Made by a program: the position numbers and the translations under genes | Part shown: piece by piece, positions 6,020 through 7,756 of the stretch | Layout: each line of letters opens with the position of its first letter | Numbering within the stretch: the first letter of the stretch is position 1 | The notes under the pieces: model-generated | The model's database searches: none | Told to the model about the DNA's origin: nothing | The model's input: only the letters and a program-made list of their open reading frames with translations | Assembly: GCA_002418005.1 (NCBI GenBank) | Contig: DIDF01000053.1 | Coordinates: forward strand, 1 to 7,756 | Direction: 5' to 3' | DNA length: 7,756 nt | DNA from: Lactobacillaceae bacterium UBA5807 | Lineage (GTDB): Bacteria; Bacillota; Bacilli; Lactobacillales; Lactobacillaceae

Positions 6020-7498
6020 TTATTGATTTAGTTTGTAAACCCATTCACGATGATCACGGGCTAATAATTCATCAGCGGCGACTGGACCCATTGAGCCAGG
6101 AATATAGTTAGGGAACATTGGTTGTTGAATATCCCAAACACGACGAATTTGATCAACAAATTTCCAGGCGTTGGCAACTTCTGGCCAACTGGCAAAATTG
6201 GTTCCGTCACCCTTAAGAACATCATGGATTAAGCGTTCATAAGGTTGAGGTGTTTCTTTAGTTCTTTTGGCGTCTTCGAGATAAGTCAAGTTAACCGGTT
6301 CAGTCTGGAAACCTGATGCATTATTCTTTGCATTAACAACAATTGAAAATCCTTGAGTTGGTTCAACGTAAATAGTTAATACATTAGCATTTAATGGGGT
6401 ACTTCCATTTTGAGGGAAAGCAAAGATATCAACTAATGGTTTTTTAAAGACAACATCAACTCGAGTAAACTTGTCGGCTAATTTCTTTCCTGTTCTGATG
6501 TAGAATGGAGTGCCTGACCAACGATAGTTGTCAAACAATAATTTCCCAGCAACAAATGTTTCTGTGTTGGAATCGGCTGGAACACCATCTTCACGACGAT
6601 ATTCTTTTTCAGCGCCATTCGAAGCATATTGGCCGCGAACAAAATTCGTGGCTGCGTCAGCAACGTTATATACTCGCAAACTTCGCAAAGCTTTAACCTT
6701 TTCGGCTCGGATATCTGTGTCCTTGAATGCAACAGGTTGTTCCATTGCTAGCAGGCTGACAATTTGCATAATATGGTTTTGAACCATATCTCTAAGAGCA
6801 CCAGAATTGTCATAATATCCAGCTCTTTCCTCAACACCAAGTTTTTCTGCTAAAGTAATTTGGATATTATCAATATAACGATTGTTCCAAAGGGCTTCAA
6901 AAATTGTGTTGCCGAATCGGACAGCTTCGATATTTTGAATCATTTCCTTGCCAAGGTAATGATCAATTCTGAAAATTTGATTTTCTTCAAATGATGCACT
7001 TAAAGCATCATTTAAAGCCTTGGCAGATTCATAGTCACGACCAAATGGTTTTTCAATTACTAGTCTATTGAAACCTGGACCTTCTGAAAGCACGTGCTGA
7101 GTTTTAAGGTCTTTTGCAACGGTTCCAAAGAAGTTTGGTGCCATCGAAATATAAAATACTCGATTGCCACCTAATTTATACTTCTTGTCCAACTCGTCTG
7201 CCTTGTCTTTTAGGACACTGTAATGAGCAAGGTTGGTAACATCATGAGCAATATAGTAGAAATGGCTTGCAAAATCTGAGCCTTGTTTCTTATCAGTTAC
7301 ATCATTTTCGATTGACTTCGAAACGAGATCTCTAAACTTCTCATCGGTAAGTTTTTGACGAGAAGTCCCAATTAAAGCAAAATGAGACCGAATGTTTCCC
7401 TTTTTATATAATTGAAATAAGGCCGGATATAGCTTTCTTGTAGCTAAATCTCCGGTAGCACCGAACAACATAATTAAAGATTGTCTTTCAGTTGGCAA
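6020..7498 (-). CDS. zwf: Glucose-6-phosphate 1-dehydrogenase
   Basis: This enzyme oxidises glucose-6-phosphate to 6-phosphogluconolactone with reduction of NAD(P)+, the entry to the oxidative pentose phosphate pathway. The start is taken as TTG 7498, five bases after AGGAGTGA, giving 492 residues, close to the 491 of the Escherichia coli enzyme. An ATG at 7516 would overlap the ribosome binding site. The N-terminal Rossmann motif is FGATGDLA (about 12-19), followed by EKPFGRD (149-155) and the active-site signature RIDHYLGKE (177-185). The catalytic His is probably His242 in DMVQNHIMQ, matching His240 of the Leuconostoc mesenteroides enzyme. No frameshift or missing motif is seen. Lactic acid bacterial versions may use NAD+ as well as NADP+; the sequence alone does not settle this. 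It lies upstream of gnd on the same strand. Confidence 0.97.
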   Translation of the reverse strand: MPTERQSLIMLFGATGDLATRKLYPALFQLYKKGNIRSHFALIGTSRQKLTDEKFRDLVSKSIENDVTDKKQGSDFASHFYYIAHDVTNLAHYSVLKDKADELDKKYKLGGNRVFYISMAPNFFGTVAKDLKTQHVLSEGPGFNRLVIEKPFGRDYESAKALNDALSASFEENQIFRIDHYLGKEMIQNIEAVRFGNTIFEALWNNRYIDNIQITLAEKLGVEERAGYYDNSGALRDMVQNHIMQIVSLLAMEQPVAFKDTDIRAEKVKALRSLRVYNVADAATNFVRGQYASNGAEKEYRREDGVPADSNTETFVAGKLLFDNYRWSGTPFYIRTGKKLADKFTRVDVVFKKPLVDIFAFPQNGSTPLNANVLTIYVEPTQGFSIVVNAKNNASGFQTEPVNLTYLEDAKRTKETPQPYERLIHDVLKGDGTNFASWPEVANAWKFVDQIRRVWDIQQPMFPNYIPGSMGPVAADELLARDHREWVYKLNQ

Positions 7499-7503
7499 AA
7501 TGT

Positions 7504-7511
7504 TCACTCCT
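7504..7511 (-). promoter_or_regulatory. Ribosome binding site deciding the zwf TTG start
   Basis: AGGAGTGA on the minus strand lies 5 bases before TTG at 7498 and inside the coding frame of the alternative ATG at 7516. Its placement favours the TTG. Confidence 0.7.
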
Positions 7512-7531
7512 ATCATTTACTAAGCAAAATG

Positions 7532-7549
7532 TGGTATATGTCTATACCA
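7532..7549 (-). promoter_or_regulatory. 18-bp palindrome near the zwf transcription start, probable operator
   Basis: TGGTATAGACATATACCA is a perfect inverted repeat with 7-base arms and a GACA centre. It starts about 11 bases after the -10 box, so it would cover roughly +5 to +21 of the transcript, a classic place for a repressor. The half-site GGTATA and inner GTATAGAC recall operators of GntR/HutC-type regulators, but the regulator is not known. It could also form a hairpin in the mRNA leader. Confidence 0.55.
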
Positions 7550-7559
7550 GTTCGCTAAC

Positions 7560-7565
7560 ATTATA
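7560..7565 (-). promoter_or_regulatory. zwf -10 box
   Basis: A consensus TATAAT stands on the minus strand, with transcription expected to start near 7553, about 55 bases before the TTG codon. The -35 is poor (TGTTTT at 17-base spacing), so an activator or the AT-rich upstream DNA may help. Confidence 0.65.
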
Positions 7566-7756
7566 TAACACTTATTCGAATCAAAACACCCTTAAACTGA
7601 AAATTTTTTTCATTTTTTTGAGCATGAAGTTTTAAATTTTTTAAAGGTGAATAAATTCATATACGTTAATATATTAAGAAAATTTTAAATCAATGTAATG
7701 TTGTTTTTAGGTGACAATAGGCAATGTATAATGTTAGCTACTGAAACTTGAAAGCG
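7566..7756. promoter_or_regulatory. AT-rich upstream region with a rightward promoter-like box
   Basis: No coding sequence is seen. The plus strand has TATAAT at 7727-7732, probably the -10 of a gene beyond the window, with only a poor -35. The 12-base block TATAATGTTAGC (7727-7738) is repeated in inverted orientation at the zwf -10 (7565-7554). An interrupted palindrome TGAAT-AA-ATTCA lies at 7648-7659. Long A and T runs between the two boxes (about 7600-7700) suggest bent DNA. Confidence 0.45.

Overview
The window looks like chromosomal DNA of a low-GC lactic acid bacterium, most likely a member of Lactobacillaceae. The codon choice is AT-rich, the Shine-Dalgarno sequences are strong (AGGAGG-like), and the genes are a DAACS-type amino acid transporter, a multicopper oxidase of the kind found in lactobacilli and pediococci, and a zwf-gnd pair. 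A heterofermentative species would fit the zwf-gnd pair, but that is an inference and the species cannot be read from the sequence.

Layout, left to right. (1) 1-1217, plus strand: 3' part of a glutamate/aspartate:cation symporter gene, interrupted by an in-frame TGA at 225-227 and closed by a strong hairpin terminator. (2) 1252-2028: about 780 bases with no large gene. On the minus strand this holds a promoter, a well-preserved M-box (ykoK-type Mg2+ riboswitch), its intrinsic terminator, and a 30-codon ORF with a near-perfect ribosome binding site. Downstream of the ORF lies a stretch rich in hairpins and inverted copies of a GAGAAAT-containing unit. No Mg2+ transporter follows. (3) 2029-3540, minus strand: cytosolic-type three-domain multicopper oxidase. 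(4) 3644-4304, plus strand: two small hypothetical genes, divergent from the oxidase, ended by a perfect bidirectional terminator. (5) 4388-7498, minus strand: gnd downstream of zwf, the two dehydrogenases of the oxidative pentose phosphate pathway. (6) 7499-7756: AT-rich regulatory region with the zwf promoter, an 18-bp palindrome near its transcription start, and a second outward-facing promoter-like sequence that shares a 12-bp box with the zwf promoter.

How the parts work together: zwf makes 6-phosphogluconolactone and NADPH from glucose-6-phosphate. Gnd then converts 6-phosphogluconate to ribulose-5-phosphate, CO2 and NADPH. Their order and shared strand suggest co-regulation, although gnd has a 198-bp leader that may carry its own promoter. 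The most unusual part is the M-box unit. Its only visible coding target is a 30-residue basic microprotein whose stop codon lies in the loop of a long foldback hairpin. The unit starts about 10 bases after the oxidase stop codon with no terminator between them, so oxidase transcripts may run into the riboswitch.
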